Positions 34,339 to 35,386 of a stretch of 35,386 bases of DNA are shown piece by piece; position 1 is the first letter of the stretch; every line of letters starts with the position of its first letter. Below the pieces are notes generated by a model. It did not search any database, had not been told where the DNA came from, and saw only the letters and a list, made by a program, of their open reading frames with translations. The position numbers and the translations under genes are program-made. The DNA comes from Fluviibacter sp964604465 (GTDB lineage: Bacteria; Pseudomonadota; Gammaproteobacteria; Burkholderiales; Rhodocyclaceae), in NCBI GenBank assembly GCA_964604465.1, contig CAZRYZ010000009.1:1-35386 (forward strand), written 5' to 3'.

Positions 34339-35151
34339 GTGCCCGCAGGCCAACGGCCGGTGATCGGGGTCTTTGACTCCGGCCTGGGTGGCTTGTCGGT
34401 ACTTGGCGCGCTAGCCGAGCTCTGCCCGGCGGCGGATCTCATTTACGCTGCCGACACGGCGCACGTCCCCTACGGCAACAAAAGTTCCGAAGCAATCCGT
34501 GCACGCGTGCTGGCCATGGGTCAGGCGCTCATTCTTGAGGGCTGCACGACATTGGTGGTTGCCTGCAATACTGCTACCGCGGAGGCCATAGAGTCTCTGC
34601 GCGACGCACATCCCGAAGTTCCCGTTGTTGGTATCGAACCGGGTATCAAGCCCGCCGCACTTAATACCCAAACCGGAAAAATCGCTGTGCTCTCCACCGT
34701 CGCCACGGCCAAGAGCCAGCGTCTGGCCGACCTCATTGGCCGCCACGCGCCGCACAAAACCGTGCACGTGATCCCCTGCCACGGCTGGGCAACTGAAGTT
34801 GAAGCACTCAACCTAGATGCCCCATCGATCATTGAAGAAATCAAGCGGGATCTGTTGCCACTGATTGATCACGGCGTCGACCAGGTCGTACTTGGCTGTA
34901 CCCACTACGATTTCCTAGCACCCACCCTCAGTCGATTTATTGGCGAAAAGGCGCAACTCGTTGGGGTTGCCGGTGCTGTGGCACGTCAAGCCTGCAAGGT
35001 CACTGGCGCAGAAGCCCTCAACGGTTCTGGCAGCATTCGACTGATGTCAACGATGAACCCCACTCGTCTATCAGAGGCCATCAGAGTACTTGGGCTTGGC
35101 GATCTCATAAACCAGCTCAGCGCCGCACCTCAGATGCTTACAGCGGACTAA
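34339..35151 (+). CDS. murI: Glutamate racemase
   Basis: MurI makes D-glutamate for peptidoglycan. The 270 residues have FDSGLGGLSVL (Asp13, Ser14), PYGNKS, and the two catalytic cysteines: Cys76 in VACNTATAEA and Cys187 in LGCTHYDF, with His189. The GTG start at 34339 is preceded by TAGGAAAG and lies 25 bases after the fumarase stop, so it is probably on the same transcript. Confidence 0.95.
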   Translation: MPAGQRPVIGVFDSGLGGLSVLGALAELCPAADLIYAADTAHVPYGNKSSEAIRARVLAMGQALILEGCTTLVVACNTATAEAIESLRDAHPEVPVVGIEPGIKPAALNTQTGKIAVLSTVATAKSQRLADLIGRHAPHKTVHVIPCHGWATEVEALNLDAPSIIEEIKRDLLPLIDHGVDQVVLGCTHYDFLAPTLSRFIGEKAQLVGVAGAVARQACKVTGAEALNGSGSIRLMSTMNPTRLSEAIRVLGLGDLINQLSAAPQMLTAD

Positions 35152-35165
35152 ACCACTAGCCCATC

Positions 35166-35386
35166 ATGCAGACAAATATTGGCAATCCCCATTTTTCAAA
35201 CGGTCTATGCATTGCCGTAGCCGCATGTTTGGCATATTCAACTTCTGTCTTTGCTGATGATGGCTCCAACATGACGGATACGGCCAAGGTTGCCCAGAAG
35301 ATCATGGCCAAGCTTCACCCCATGGTTCAGCTACCGTTATCTTATAACTACAACCAGAACCGACAACCCAACCAGAACTACACCCA
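35166..35386 (+). CDS. Exported protein, 5' part only
   Basis: An open frame starts at ATG 35166, 14 bases after murI, and runs off the window. Residues 14-29 (GLCIAVAACLAYSTSVFA) look like a signal peptide, cleaved near FA-DD. The mature start DDGSNMTDTAKVAQKIMAKL is followed by a turn- and Asn-rich stretch (LPLSYNYNQNRQPNQNYT). This vaguely resembles the opening of outer-membrane beta-barrel transporter-like proteins, but I cannot assign a family from 73 residues. The ribosome-binding site is weak. Confidence 0.6.
   Translation, partial: MQTNIGNPHFSNGLCIAVAACLAYSTSVFADDGSNMTDTAKVAQKIMAKLHPMVQLPLSYNYNQNRQPNQNYT

Overview
This window is ordinary chromosomal DNA of a gammaproteobacterium. Base composition looks moderately GC-rich by eye. 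The evidence for the class is gene content and order: surE-pcm-nlpD-rpoS, thrS-infC-rpmI-rplT-pheS-pheT-ihfA-MerR gene, a cyclophilin-type gene overlapping lpxH, and dapA-bamC. A chemolithotroph such as a Halothiobacillus relative would fit, but the genus is a guess. I see no insertion sequence, prophage, CRISPR array or integrase.

Layout. 1-2130 (+): the tail of a probable peptidyl-prolyl isomerase gene, lpxH, a BI-1/YccA membrane protein and an unrecognised 96-residue protein. 2157-3494 (-): rlmD. 3696-3899 (+): a tiny Ala/Pro-rich lipoprotein. 3980-7785 (-): an acetoin-utilisation/HDAC-type hydrolase, dapA, bamC and a metallo-beta-lactamase-fold hydrolase. 7939-9063 (+): a lytic transglycosylase whose 3' end overlaps rpoS. 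9040-12283 (-): surE-pcm-nlpD-rpoS. 12396-13051 (-): an H-NS-family gene and tRNA-Pro(GGG). 13098-20975 (-): the translation cluster tRNA-Val(GAC), thrS, infC, rpmI, rplT, pheS, pheT, ihfA and a MerR-type regulator. 20974-32468 (-): an acetate/acyl-CoA-linked transport and signalling block. 32784-35386 (+): class I fumarase, murI and the start of an exported protein.

The most interesting part is the block from 20974 to 32468. In transcription order it holds acetyl-CoA synthetase, a small membrane protein, a CrbS-like transporter/histidine-kinase fusion, a stand-alone receiver domain, a membrane protein joining HAMP/PAS and a degenerate histidine-kinase core to a complete DEDDh exonuclease, a DUF294-type nucleotidyltransferase-like protein, a large sodium:solute symporter with a cytoplasmic coiled-coil insertion, its DUF4212 small subunit, and another small membrane protein. 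Most junctions are tight or overlapping, which suggests one unit. The CrbS-Acs link is known. The exonuclease, nucleotidyltransferase and orphan receiver suggest a signalling branch whose output is not obvious from sequence.

The translation cluster carries several candidate cis-regulatory devices: an AUG-less infC with a probable AUA start, a foldable infC-rpmI spacer that could be an L20 operator, a possible Phe-containing leader peptide before pheS, and a long stem-loop before thrS. Other regulatory candidates are an FNR-like box before fumarase, two palindromes flanking the H-NS-family promoter, and a series of stem-loops after acs.
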